This document shows, in pieces, positions 36,276-47,883 of a stretch of 64,000 bases of DNA. The position numbers were made by a program, and so were the translations under genes. A model generated the notes under the pieces. The model searched no databases. It had not been told where the DNA came from and was given only the letters and a program-made list of their open reading frames with translations. How positions within the stretch are numbered: position 1 is the stretch's first letter; each line of letters begins with the position of its first letter. This DNA comes from Saxidomus purpurata. Lineage: Eukaryota; Mollusca; Bivalvia; Venerida; Veneridae. The stretch lies in contig JAFMSR010000017.1 of NCBI GenBank assembly GCA_022818135.1, forward strand, positions 9,318,340-9,382,339, in the 5' to 3' direction.

Positions 36276-36355
36276 ACTGTTTACAGTCCACTCTGACCCT
36301 GTGATATATCCTTTGGTGAACTCCAAAGGACAGGTGCAAAAACAAGGGAAGCCAG
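36276..36355 (+). CDS. Candidate internal exon, protein unidentified
   Basis: A long pyrimidine tract (tactttttctctttcttttt) ends cttag at 36275, and the donor GCCAG|GTATCA is at 36356. Exactly one of three frames is open across the 80 bp. It reads LFTVHSDPVIYPLVN then SKGQVQKQGKPG. The exon needs two bases from the previous exon and passes on one. The acceptor is among the strongest in the window. I do not recognise the family, and the upstream and downstream exons were not found. Confidence 0.45.
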
Positions 36356-36379
36356 GTATCAGACTCTTAGCTCTTTTAT

Positions 36380-36572
36380 GAATAGACCCTATGGTTCTTA
36401 CTCATGTGCGATGTATTAAGGACAGGATACACTTGAGACTACCTCTGGGGTTCTAATCAATTCATTTCTCGATGGGTGGGAAACACTGAAAAGCCTTTTT
36501 GAAATTTCCAGTGCCCCTGCCAAGATTCGAACCGAGGGCCTCCTAATTGGTAGACCACCACACTACCCGTAA
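36380..36572 (-). repeat. tRNA-derived SINE
   Basis: On the minus strand GGGTAGTGTGGTGGTCTACC (A-box region) is followed 25 bp later by CTCGGTTCGAATCTTGGC (B box). Then comes a non-tRNA body of about 120 bp, ending near 36380. Typical tRNA-headed SINE order. Tail and target duplication were not resolved. Confidence 0.55.
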
Positions 36573-36891
36573 TTATTCATTCCTTTTTCAGTTAGCCCAA
36601 TTTGAAAAATTATTGCTTCTATCCAAGTAGAAAGGTGGACAATACCATTTTAGAAATTAAGCTGCTTGAGGATTTTAAGATGGATAGACCGTAACTATTA
36701 ACTTCCAGTCTATGTAACTAGAAAATCAATGGTTCAGGGTGTGACTGTTTCATCAGTGTAATTAGCAACAGAAGCTACTGTGACAAGATAAAGTAATGAC
36801 AATCGGATGACACTGCACTATTCAGGTATAAAAAATTAGTATATTAGCAACTTTGGTTATAACACATGCTGTTTCATTAAATTTGCATATA

Positions 36892-38267
36892 CAGTCGACT
36901 CTCAAAAACTCGAACACCCTCGGGGAAGCAAAATGTTCGAATTTTCGGTGGTTTGAACTTTCCGGAGTGAGCATGTCGGCCATATTGGAGATGGTTCTAA
37001 AGACCGTTCTGTAAGAACGCCGTTCTGTCTAGAGTGAAGTGTACTAAAACCTGTGTAGGAACGTACTCGATTACTTACTATAACCGACTCTGAAGTCATA
37101 GAAAATTCTAAAACTTATGATAGGAAGCTTGGGTTTTGAGTGGAAGTTCTTTTATGTAAATATTTGATGCCGGTTTCTACTCGTTGACGATGTGGAGGTT
37201 ACCTGCTGGACTTAACCTTTTCAAATGAAGTAAAACAAAAACAAGCATGTTTATTTCAATTCTTTTATTTTTCATAATTTAGCTACGATACATAAACATA
37301 TTTACAAGAAGCAAGTTGAGATAAATCAGAGCACAAATCAATCAAGATAATAGCACATTAAGCATAATTATATAACATTTTAGCACATTTATGTAACGAT
37401 TAGCACATTACATGACAGGAAAAGATAACGAGTATAGAAATAAAACATAGCACTTCTAAATTTGAAATAAAATCCAATCATTTTAAGATTAACAGTTCAT
37501 TTTAGCACTTCACAGTTCACTACTTCACTTTTGAAAGAAATCCGTGATTGACAGTAACAGTCTTTTGCACAGAAGATTTTTGCTCACAAGACAGTTTAAG
37601 TAAGAATTTGTTTACGAGCACATGAAGTTCATTGGATCAGCGTTCGGTACAGTCTCTACATATCTCACTAGAATATCACAAGCGTTTCCGGGCCCTTCAC
37701 CAAGTTGCTCAGCGAAATTAATTTTCCCCGAATTCGCCGACCTGGCTATCCCCCCATTACTGGGACCTTCACCAGGTTGCTCGACGTTAGAACTTTGTAC
37801 ACTATGTTCTGACATAATTGTGTGGTTGACATTGAAAAATCTAGATTTTATATAGCTTTATTGAATATGAAACAATTAACTCATTTTATGACAGGCGAAC
37901 GATTGCCACAAACATAATCATAAGTGTTAGCACGCGCGGCAAACAAATACACATATCCTCGATTATTACCGTGTGACGTCATTTACTCAATCAAGCTGGC
38001 ACCTGCTCAATTTTCATGAGGTGTGAAAAACATGCAACCCGCTGATTGATCAATTAACGAACGACACTGTTCGAACTTTCCGGAGTTATTCACACTATTT
38101 TATTAATGAGCGGACACTAATATCAGTTCGAAAGTTCTGATTATCTGGGTTCCGATTAACCCTAGTAGAACACATTGAATTTAGAAGGAAAAAATTCCGG
38201 ACCCGAAAATGTGTTCGAATAATCGGGTGTTCCAATTATCCGGGTTCGAACTTTCGAGAGTCGACTG
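36892..38267 (-). mobile_element. Tigger deletion derivative, copy 2 (inverted relative to copy 1)
   Basis: Ends CAGTCGACTCTC and GAGAGTCGACTG with TA on each side (36890-36891, 38268-38269). The subterminal sequence matches copy 1. On the minus strand a frame from 37815 to 37612 carries the start of the transposase (MSEHSV, then EQPGEGPSNGG and EQLGEGPGN from the shared 63-bp duplication) and stops before any HTH. Between about 37010 and 37600 lies AT-rich sequence absent from copy 1. It may be the non-coding end of the full-length element or a later insertion. Confidence 0.85.
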
Positions 38268-38724
38268 TATATTGATGCTGGAAATGACACCTGAGCCAAT
38301 GTCTGTCCTTGGGTGTAATATTCTGGATAATTATAACATCTTTTTATACATGGTAAGATATAAAAGAATGTTTGTGACTTGATATCTGAATCCTGGAGTT
38401 CCTGTTGTCATGTAGTGCCAAACCAACAAGAGCATGGGTAACACCAATGGATGCTTCCAAAAGCATGCGTTTTTGGATGAACAGCACACATGATGATAAC
38501 TTAACAAGTTTCAATTCATTTGCTTAAAAATTACAACTGTTGACAAGCAAAATACAAAATGATTAAGGGCCAGAATTCAATCATAGGCCCAGATAAAGTT
38601 ATGATTCTTGAACATTGCACTTTCTTTGAATATGCTCTTTCATAATGTTAATTAAATGCTTCAAGCTTATAATGTTCCCTACGTAATTTCAAATGATAAA
38701 TGGGAATATGATTCAAAGTAAGAG

Positions 38725-39065
38725 GGGCAAGATGGCCCTATATCGCTCACTTAGCTATCATTGGCTATAATACAAGGATACAAGGTCAACAATAGCAAAA
38801 TGGGGCTCCATTTTGACTGGGGGGGGGGGTCCTGATTTAAACGATCTGGGTAGAAGTCCACTGCATAATGCTACATTCCAAATATCTATTAAGCTCTGGA
38901 CCTTGTGGTTCTAGACAAGAAGACTTTTGAATAGGTGCCTGTATAAGCATTGATAGAGATACTTCATGCAAGAAACACCCCTGCAAAGTTTCATCAGTTT
39001 CAGAGGAGATGCCTTTGGAAATGGTGGAGAAATGGTCGACCTTCGACATATCCCAGACAGTGAGT
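38725..39065. repeat. Composite element remnant
   Basis: Starts AAGAGGGGCAAGATGGCCC and TATATCGCTCAC, the same left end as 43366-43717. It contains gctacattccaaatatct and a gtttcagaggagatg segment also found there. The right end (cccagacagtgagtaa) is diverged. Confidence 0.6.
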
Positions 39066-40764
39066 AATCCTTTTGCATGCAGATTTAAACAAAATAATAT
39101 GTGTAAAAAAGAAGACAATATTTTTTTACTGTATAACCTTCATTACCCTGAACAAGAAACATTACAGAAATTTGAATAAAATCAGCCAATCAATAAAAAG
39201 AACTGAGCATATCAATTAAATTAACAAAAGTGGAAGTCTTCTTTCCCCTAGGAACATTTTGTGTTGCTAATACCTGATTACAAAATCAGCAGGCGGTGGT
39301 TTAGCCCAGGTTTGACCCAGTAGCCATAAACTGACCAGTGGCCTGAGTGAGGTCATTGTCCTGAGAGTTGTGGTCACTGACACTTTATCCAGCAACGGTC
39401 ACTACACCTGTGCAATTATTGACTATAAAAATACCTTAATTAATTAACTTGAAAACTTAAATTTAGGTATGACTTCACTAAATCGGTGGGACTTGGAACC
39501 AGCCAATTTGTGTAGGGAACTTGCGGACCTATTAGATATCTGTGGTCTCTGATTGGTTTAAAATGATTGGTAGCACTAGAGTTTTCTAGAATTAAAATCG
39601 AAAGTACAATGGTTGAGCATAACAAAAATAGTTTATAAATTTTCTGACTAATTTTACGGCGTTCTATGGCTATTTGAAAATATTAAGTTTTTTGACAGAA
39701 TGTAAACAAAAATCCTACAGACAAGTGGGTGATGTCCTCCTGGTGCAATTTTCAGCTATAAAGTATCACATTATGTATATAAAAAGGGCATTTTTGGGTG
39801 TCACTAAGGTGGTTCTACAGATTTATTGGGGTGTAACTACTCAATGAATGTTTTGGTATGTGAACCGTGCTTAAATGTTATACAGTAAGTCTATGGAAAA
39901 AGATTTAGTGTAGTCATACCATTACCATCTTGCACAAAGGGAACAATCCATCAAATGCAAGCCACTGTATATTGTTTCCAGTCTGTGCCAAACTACAATT
40001 TATATCATGTGTGCAACACTCTAATACTTGTATGCTGTCACTGTACATTACATAATGCTGCAAGAGTGCCACTTTGACATCTGAGTCTGACCTTAATTTA
40101 AGAGAAAATCCACAAACAAAATGATAGGATGGTTGAATACACAGTGTGGTCACTCTTTGTCGCTTGTAGGAACGTTAGACACTATAAGGGCCCATTTCCC
40201 GTAGGGTCATAAAAAGGTACAAGGGTCCTCAACCCACTTTAGGACTCAGTTGTTTGAACACAGGACTGTTGGTCAGTTTCTTGGCTTTTTACCAGTTTTA
40301 AGTTTGATTTGAACTCATGATTATGTCAATCACTACCAAATAAACTTGTTTTTACTTTAACTACCATTTTTCGTTTTTTTCAACAAACGTCACACATTTT
40401 TCTGTTTTTAGCCCAGGAAATTATGTTCATAGCGTTCTACAGTTTTCTGCCAGAATTGGCCAATGCAAATAATTATCTTAAAAGAGACAAAGCTTTCTGT
40501 AATATCACGTTGCTACAGTTGCCAGGGACTTCCAGGATATAATAACCATAAACATGCAATGTGTCTATAAAGGTTTCTTAATATACCAGCTTTATATACC
40601 AGTTGCTGCAATTAGCCATGTGAAATTGTCTTCTGTAGGAGATTTCCTCATTTGGTAGCCTTTCAGCACAATCCTAGGATTGTTCATTTCTTGTACAAAT
40701 TTGTGCAGTCTTTATTTAACTCCACTTACAAGAGACTTATTTGCATAGCATAGCATAGTAGTGA
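39066..40764. other. No firm gene; one protein-like minus-strand frame
   Basis: The minus-strand frame 40153-39914 has fairly natural codons and a possible donor (TGCAAGATG|GTAATG). One reading (acceptor AAAG at about 40150) would join in phase to the candidate first exon at 41329. The acceptor lacks a pyrimidine tract, so this stays a suggestion. Confidence 0.25.
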
Positions 40765-41169
40765 ATGTCACTTTTGATAACATTTGACCTATGCCAGCAT
40801 TACCAGGTGGACCCTTGGCGTAACAACTCTCCCACCAAATATGAACATCCTCCCATTGATTCTTTTCACTCTCGTGACCAAAAAAGACAAATCCAGGACA
40901 TGCTACTAGGTGCATCAGGGTCCTTTACTCCACCTGATTCAACATATCGAACCCACTTCATGTTAAGAAGAAATTGGGTCAATGTAACTCCAAGATGTCG
41001 AGAAGTAAACAATGCAAGAGGGGATTATGGTGTAGACAATACATTGTTAACGATCAATTGTAGGACCATACACAGCACTGATCAGCGTTTAAACAGTAAT
41101 TTATGGTCAACTTCTAGATTAGATTTTCAAACGGACATCATGTATACCGTTTTTGTACAAAATATTTAG
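40765..41169 (+). CDS. Uncharacterised 134-codon ORF
   Basis: The longest open frame in the window. It starts at ATG 40765 directly after in-frame stops and ends TAG 41167-41169. It is polar, with no signal peptide, membrane segment or motif that I recognise. Middle residues include FMLRRNWVNVTPRCREVNNA. The minus strand over 40712-40915 is also open, with a donor-like GTAAGT at about 40731, so the coding strand is uncertain. It could be a decayed mobile-element gene. Confidence 0.25.
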   Translation: MSLLITFDLCQHYQVDPWRNNSPTKYEHPPIDSFHSRDQKRQIQDMLLGASGSFTPPDSTYRTHFMLRRNWVNVTPRCREVNNARGDYGVDNTLLTINCRTIHSTDQRLNSNLWSTSRLDFQTDIMYTVFVQNI

Positions 41170-41303
41170 TGTTTTGGATGCATTTCGTGCACAATTTCAG
41201 TATCTATGCGGAGGTTTATTCTATTCTGAGTTGGCGTGGACCCAATTCCACTGTAACAAAGTGGATTTAATACTATAAATCAGCTGAAGTAAAGGACACC
41301 TAC

Positions 41304-41329
41304 CTGCGGCATGTTTCTGTGTCCGCCAT
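41304..41329 (-). CDS. Candidate first coding exon (MADTETCR...)
   Basis: On the minus strand, CCAAGATGGCGGACACAGAA has an excellent start context. The frame runs eight codons plus two bases to the consensus donor CGCAG|GTAGGT. Short first exons with this AAGATGGCG context are common in animal genes. Downstream exons on the minus strand were not established. Confidence 0.4.
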
Positions 41330-41439
41330 CTTGGAATGACTACACCTATTCGGCTACATGACGGTGATTTTATAATAACTGAAACCATTTTATATCATGA
41401 CCTTGGCTTTTAACCCTAAAAATCAACTGAGGTCATGAA

Positions 41440-41935
41440 GAGCCTCCTTAAAAACACTATGTTGATCAAACCCCCCCCAACACCCCACAGTATTTGAAAA
41501 TTATGTAATATTTGATGCTTTGATTATTGGACCTGCACAACTTAAGGCTTCTGTGAAGTATAATTAAATTTTGACCAGTGGGTTTGGAGATTAAAAGCGT
41601 CCACAAGATTTTACTATCTCAAGCCCCTGTGACCTTTGATCAAGGAAACCCGAAACATGGACCATGCACAACTATTAGGCGCATGGTGCTTATCACTTCA
41701 ATGAAGAATCATTAAATTCTGACAAGAGGATTTGGGGATTTAGCGTCAACAAGATTTTACCATCTCGAGCCCCTGTGACCTTGACCTTTGACCTATAGAC
41801 CCGAAACCTGGATCATGCACAACTAGGCATTGTACTTATCACATCATTAAATTCTGACCAGGGGTTTTGGAGACTTAGTGTCCACAAGATTTTACCAACT
41901 TCGTGTTGGCGGGGGAGGGGGTATGATAAAGAGGT
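41440..41935. repeat. Composite tandem-repeat element remnant
   Basis: About three diverged units of roughly 140 bp with ccacaagattttaccatctc, gagcccctgtgacctt and gacccgaaacctgg. The right end ccaacttcgtgttggcgggg, then gaggggg and tatgataaa, forms a CCAA...TTGG hairpin like the right ends of elements D and E. Left end not recognised. Confidence 0.55.
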
Positions 41936-42256
41936 CGGACTACAAAGTTGTCCAATAATCAAGCTGGACAGAAATCAGTCCACTTCAAATTAAGGTTAAG
42001 CCAACAGTCTCCAAAATCAGAAATAAAATCATTATGTTTACATACCTAAACGATGAAAAGAGAGTGGTTAACTTCTTTCAGCGTTCTGAAAAAGAAAAGT
42101 AACAGTTAACCAATAAGCATTATACATGAACCTCTTGCAGTTGTTTCTCATGCACTCTGGCAAATGCACTCTTTAACCTTTACGACATCACATCATTCTA
42201 TATTAACACCTAGATTCCTAGATAACATAATTTCTGGACAATACGCGTCTTCACTG

Positions 42257-43014
42257 CAGGGGCCTAGCTAGAGCAAAATTTTAGGGAGAAGTCACTTCTC
42301 CCTGAGCTGAAAATAGGGAGAAGTTTGGCATCTACAAGGAGAAGTGAGGGAGTAGCAAGATATTTGGTGTCTCCCCCCCCACTGTCATTCCCATTAAAGA
42401 CCTATTAATCTGCTGTTATATAGGTCTTTGTTCCCATAAATGGTCAAGTTTGATAGTCATATAAACGTAATTATGAGGTGTGCATTCTTTGTAAGTTAGA
42501 TGACAACAATATCTACCGGTAGTCAGCATGGTATTAAAAAACGTACACCTAAACAAAACTAAATTTCTTTCTATTGTTAAATATTTTGTGAAAAAAAACA
42601 GATGGGTAATCAAATCCAGCCTTCAAAAAGTTTAACTGGAGAATCTGAGGTACGAAACTCATTTTGTTGACTGGAAATACAACCGAGATACAAAAAGTGT
42701 ACATAATTTCGGATGGACGCTTACGCGGACAAACGAATAATGTATCGTATTTAATCCGATGTTGAAGCCTTCACCATGATTATCACTCGTGTCATATTGT
42801 GAATTCAGCCTTCAGGCAACCTTTTTGTCAGTCGCTAATTGATTGAGGGGGTGGAGTTAATGGTCATAGAAATGTCTGACACTTTGTTTATTCGCTTCAT
42901 CGTTTATTGAGATATTTTCGGGCGAAGTTAATTTCGCTTTTGTCACAGAAATGGGCGAAGTTGAGGTGTGAAAGGCGACTTTGTCGCCCTAGTCGCCCCC
43001 TCGCTAGGCCCCTG
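42257..43014. mobile_element. hAT-like non-autonomous DNA transposon
   Basis: The termini CAGGGGCCTAGC and GCTAGGCCCCTG are a perfect 12-bp inverted repeat starting CAGGG, common among hAT ends. Directly outside is CACTG on both sides (42252-42256, 43015-43019). hAT elements normally duplicate 8 bp, so the 5-bp repeat is atypical. The interior (758 bp in total) has repeated gggagaagt(t/c) near the left and gcgaagtt(a/g)a near the right, and no transposase. Confidence 0.6.
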
Positions 43015-43365
43015 CACTGTATTGGCCGCACCCCTATATTTTAACAATTTTAAAAACAAAACAAAAAGTATTGGGTGCTCTGGCATATTGGCCACGGCAG
43101 ATACCCCGAATATGGTGCATATTTCCAGGCGTTTAAAATGGGTCTCACTATTTTGTATGACAGTTAAGGTATGATTAATCACTCCAACGAATGAGGATAT
43201 ATGGTAATGAACAGTAAATTGACCCATAAAGGATTAAAGGCTAAATGGTTTGGAGAGCATTGGTGAACTGTTTTCAAACAGCGTTTAAACCACTCTGTGC
43301 ACTAAAAATACCAATTTCAAAATAGAAATGTCGTACAGGCCGCTTAGAACTACCAATTTCAAAAA

Positions 43366-43717
43366 CACGAGGGCAAAAATGGCCCTATATCGCTCACCTT
43401 GGTACAAGTCCACTTGCCTGGTGGAAGATCACTAGACTAGACAATGTTATATACCAAATAGGTTTTCCTATATACATCTTTGTAAAACAAATGACCCCCC
43501 CCCCCAGGAACGTCCAATTTTGACCCCAGGGGCATAATTTGAACAAACTTTGAAGAGGTCTACTAGGCAATGCTACATGCCAAATATCTCAGCTCTAGGC
43601 CTTGTGGCCGAGTGGTTTCAGAGGAGATGTCATTTAAATCAAAATGTTGACCTACAACAGACAACATACACCGGACAATCATCCATCAGAAAAGCCAGAA
43701 GCCAGGTGAGCTTATAA
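43366..43717. mobile_element. Short composite element (element H)
   Basis: Left end ACGAGGGC, with hairpin GGGC-AAAAAT-GGCCC, then TATATCGCTCACCTTGG. Right end CCAGGTGAGC followed by TTATAAA, complementary to GCTCACCTtGG. About 350 bp, no long tandem core. Related remnants lie at 24118, 24725, 38725 and 44530. Confidence 0.65.
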
Positions 43718-44339
43718 AAAGGCCATACAGGCCACTTCGCCACATAGGCCCCTTCTACAAAAATTCCTCTTTTTTTATACGTATAGGCCACGGCCTTTTG
43801 TCTGGAAATTAAGGTACTACAAAAAAGATAAGATTTTTTGCCCAGTTTCAGATTTGCCCTTCTTATAGTCAGAAGCTTCGAGAAAATACATCCCAATAAA
43901 CCAGGCATAGATGGTCCTGAATCTAAACCCATAAACTGTTCTATCATAAATCTGTGTCAGTCTAGTATTCACCTCAACTAGCCTACCAACCTGATTATGT
44001 CATGTCCTAAGCACCCTAACTGTTACAATTGAAAAACTGACATGTATCTTTTAGAAATTTAGCAACATTTTGTTCAAGATCTGAACAGATGGAAAATTAC
44101 TTATGTCCCTATTTCAGTGGAATAAATGAGTATAATTGCCTGTATTTAGTGTTGTGGTATATATAAAGTAAATCCTACTACCTGCAAGAGAATGTCTACT
44201 GCACAATTACATCATGTCTCAATTCCATGCAAATGTATGTTAATGTTACCACATCAATAAGTGTATAACAAATCTGATTATAATAACTTATGAAGTCAAA
44301 AGTCTTGCAATGGTTTTTATTGCTGAATCTGCATGAATT

Positions 44340-44577
44340 TGCATGCTTGGTTCTAATATGTCAAGTACCTAAAACAGTGGTCAAATGTCGCCATTAGAGT
44401 GTTCACGAGGTTTTACTATTATCTGACCTTGTGACTAAGTTTCGGACCTGGACTTAAAATATGGCCTCTAGAGTGTTCAAAAGGTAAATGCAGACAAATA
44501 TAGACAGAGGACAGACACTCCAGACATCACAAAACCAAAATATCTCACCTTTGAACACTTCATGCTCAGGTGAGCTA
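44340..44577. repeat. Right-end fragment of an element-H relative
   Basis: Contains atggcctctagagtgttcaa (compare gtggcccctagagggtgaac at about 24440) and ends ATGCTCAGGTGAGCTAAATA. The left end is missing. Confidence 0.5.
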
Positions 44578-45230
44578 AATAATGCTTTCTGACAACTTAA
44601 CACAACCCTGCTGATGTTATGTAAAGGACTTGTCACAGTTTCAATTTCAACAGTGCCATAAATTATTCAAACAGCTACTTACTATAACTGGCCGAATAGC
44701 AAACAGTGCAGATCATGATCAGATTACTTGATGTACAGCCTGCTTATGATAAAGAAACTGCTTGCACTTACCGCAAACACTGTGAGAGTTAAATGCTTAC
44801 ACAATTTGCAATTCAAACTTCTCTTCCAATGTTATTTTCAACATGGGATTTTTCATGCCTCATTATTCTCCACAACAGTAATAAGTACTCAGAAACAGAT
44901 ATATCTGATTTTCTTTTTTATAGCAGTATAAAATTGCATTCTGTTTCTTTAACAGGTTTCCATGACTACACGGTAACACTGACATGTATTTTGATTTATA
45001 TTGGATTTCCCATTCAGATTACATTGATGACCTCTTCTGCCTGAGGTCAGCGTGAAAAGGTCAACCAATTGCCTCAGTTAGTGAAACATTTGAAGTAATG
45101 GTGAAATTTGCATCAATCCTTGTTGAGGTCATTACACAGGTGAGAGATGACCAGTCATGCATATTTAGTTTTAAAACAGGTCTTAATACTGGAAAGAGGT
45201 GTGCCCAGAACAAATTAGTAACAACTAGAG
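44578..45230. other. No gene recognised
   Basis: AT-rich. Open plus-strand frames at 44728-44931 and 44793-45044 lack splice support. Confidence 0.4.
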
Positions 45231-46530
45231 CTATCACTAAATGTGATTAATACCCCCAAAAGGATTGCTTTATAAACTGAAGAAGTTCGTAGTAACATAA
45301 TACCTTGCAAACAAACTAAAAAGAGATATTGTTCTTAGCAGTTCCTCTCATTGTGCTTGACCATTGTATGAAGTTGTATTGAATTCCAACTTGTAGTTTT
45401 CGAAAAATGCTCCAGACAGGGAAAAGTAACAAAGGGCAATAACCCTGTAATTAGTCAAGATGGAGTTATGGTTACTGTGCACTGTACTCCCTCTCACTGT
45501 GCTTGACCATTGTATGAAGTTGTATTGAATTCCAACCAGAAGTTTTCAAGTTATGCTCCGGACAAGGAAAAGTAACAAAGGGTAATAACTCTGTAATGTG
45601 TCAAGTTGGAGTTATGGTTCCTGTGCACTGCACTTCCTCTAAATGTACTTGACCATTGTATGAGGTTGTACTGAATTCCAACTAGTAGTTTTCAAGTTAT
45701 GCTTCGGACAAGGAAAAGTAACAAAGGGCAATAACTCAGTAAATACTCAAGATAGAGTTATAGTTCTTGTACACTGCACTTCCTCTGAGTGTGCTTGATC
45801 ATTGTATGAAGTTGTATTGAATTCCAACCAGTAGTTTTTCAAGTTATGCTCCGGACAAGGAAAAGTAACAAAGGGCAATAACTCTGTAATTAGTCAAGAT
45901 GGAGTTATTGTTCTTGTGCACTGCACTTCCTCTCAATGTGCTTGACCATTGTATGAAGTTGTATTGAATTCCAACTTGCAGTTTTCAAGTTATGCTCCGG
46001 ACAAGGAAAACTAACAAAGGGCAATAACTCAGTAAATACTCAAGATAGAGTTATAGTTCTTGTACACTGCACTTCCTCTGAGTGTGCTTGATCATTGTAT
46101 GAAGTTGTATTGAATTCCAACTAGTAGATTTCAAGTTATGCTCCGGACAAGGAAAAGTAACAAAGGGCAATTACTCTGTAATTAGTCAAGATGGAGTTAT
46201 GGTTCTTGTGCACTGCACTTCCTCTCAATGTGCTTGACCATTGTATGAAGTTGTATTGAATTCCAACCAGTAGTTTTCAAGTTATGCTCCAGACAAGGAA
46301 AAGTAACAAAGGGCAATAACTCTGTAATTAGTCAAGATGGAGTTATAGTTCTTGTGCACTGCACTTCCTCTCAATGTGCTTGACCATTGTATGAAGTTGT
46401 ATTGAATTCCAACTAGTAGTTTTCAAGTTATGCTCCGGACAAGGAAAATGCAACAGACCGACCGACCGACCGACCGACCACCGGGTGACTCCTATATACC
46501 CCCCTAAACTTCGTTTTGGGGGTATAATAA
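45231..46530. mobile_element. Composite tandem-repeat element (element E)
   Basis: Left end AACTAGAG, hairpin ATCAC-TAAAT-GTGAT, then TACCCCCAAAA. The core is seven to eight units of about 146 bp with acaaagggcaataactctgt and tgcttgaccattgtatgaag. A fivefold GACC microsatellite lies at 46456. The right terminus is a hairpin whose arms are TACCCCCC and TTTTGGGGGTA, the latter an exact complement of the left repeat. Non-coding. Confidence 0.8.
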
Positions 46531-47883
46531 TAGTAAAGCTTTATATATAGTCAGGTACAAATGTAACTTGGATCTTTAATTTGAGTATGTTGTACCAGAT
46601 GATCTGAGTCAGACAGGGAACAAATAAAGGAGGAATATGCAATAATTATAATAGTTGTGCTATATTGTGAGGAAACACATCCAAGCAGAAACCATATTGT
46701 TGTCCCCTTCCACAAACGAGGTCTTTATAACCTAGTTAGATATAGCCAATATGTATGGATTGAAATTAGAATGTAATTTACTGTAAGTCATACACAGATA
46801 AAATTTATAAAGTAATTCTTTGTCTCAGACTAGTATTCGGTCTGTACTTCTGTACACAGTTTAACTTTTTTCTAAATCTTTTTCCTTTTTGACTTAGTTC
46901 ATCTTTGACACCAAAAAATGTAAGATAATCAATCCCTGTTAGAAGAAAAGGACTGAAAGCATTAAATGAAATACAATGTATTGATCTTACAGTCACATTG
47001 CATCCTATCTAGAGTCTAATGGTTTCACCTATTAATGATGGAATCTTGGTAAATTTGTATATTATATTCGTAGTTATAAATGAAGGAGCCGCACTTGTTC
47101 GCTCCACTTAGTTGTTTAGTGAATACCTGTCACTTTGTACATGAAAAATTCGATGTTGTTTGATTTAAAGTAGTAGATGTATTTTTTTCATACATTAAAG
47201 GTAAGAATTCATTTTTAGTGTTTTGTGAGGAAACGAAAAAACAATAATGTGACATTATTATACACAAGAATATTTCTTATGTGAGTTTATGTGTAGAGCA
47301 CGGATGTTTTTCGCGAAGTGGGATGAACACTGCTGCCAATATATTTTATTTCAAATAGTCCAACAACAAAATTAAATGTAAAATTTGAGTTACACAGTCC
47401 TTTTATATTTTAATGTCAAAATTTTACTTTTTATCTTATTACACAAAATATTCTATTTGTTTTCTAACACAAAGTCCTCTCCTTTTTTCCTTACACAAAG
47501 TTCTCTGTGACTAGGACTTCTAAAAGCTTGACTTATATATACCACTTTATGTACTAATGACACCTAGAGCTAAACAAAAAAGCTCTTAAGTTGAAAGAGT
47601 AAAATGTGTCAATTCCTGTATTAGCAAACAATAAAGATTTTGATTATATCCCTTACAGAACGTTACACTTGACAAACATATTGTATTATAGCAGACATTT
47701 AGCTCTAATAAAAGGAAAATGTCTGCCACTTGAAATTAATGTTCTTATCAAATCATTTATTGAGAAGTTTTTAAATCAATAATCAATCTAAAAAGTTGAC
47801 ATCTAAAAACATGGTAAACATCATATTAATTTCTTGTACTTTCTTACCTGAAGAATAGTAAGTTTCTGTCACGCAAAATATCT
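46531..47883. other. No gene recognised
   Basis: AT-rich, with no repeat termini or splice-bounded frames noticed. Confidence 0.4.
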
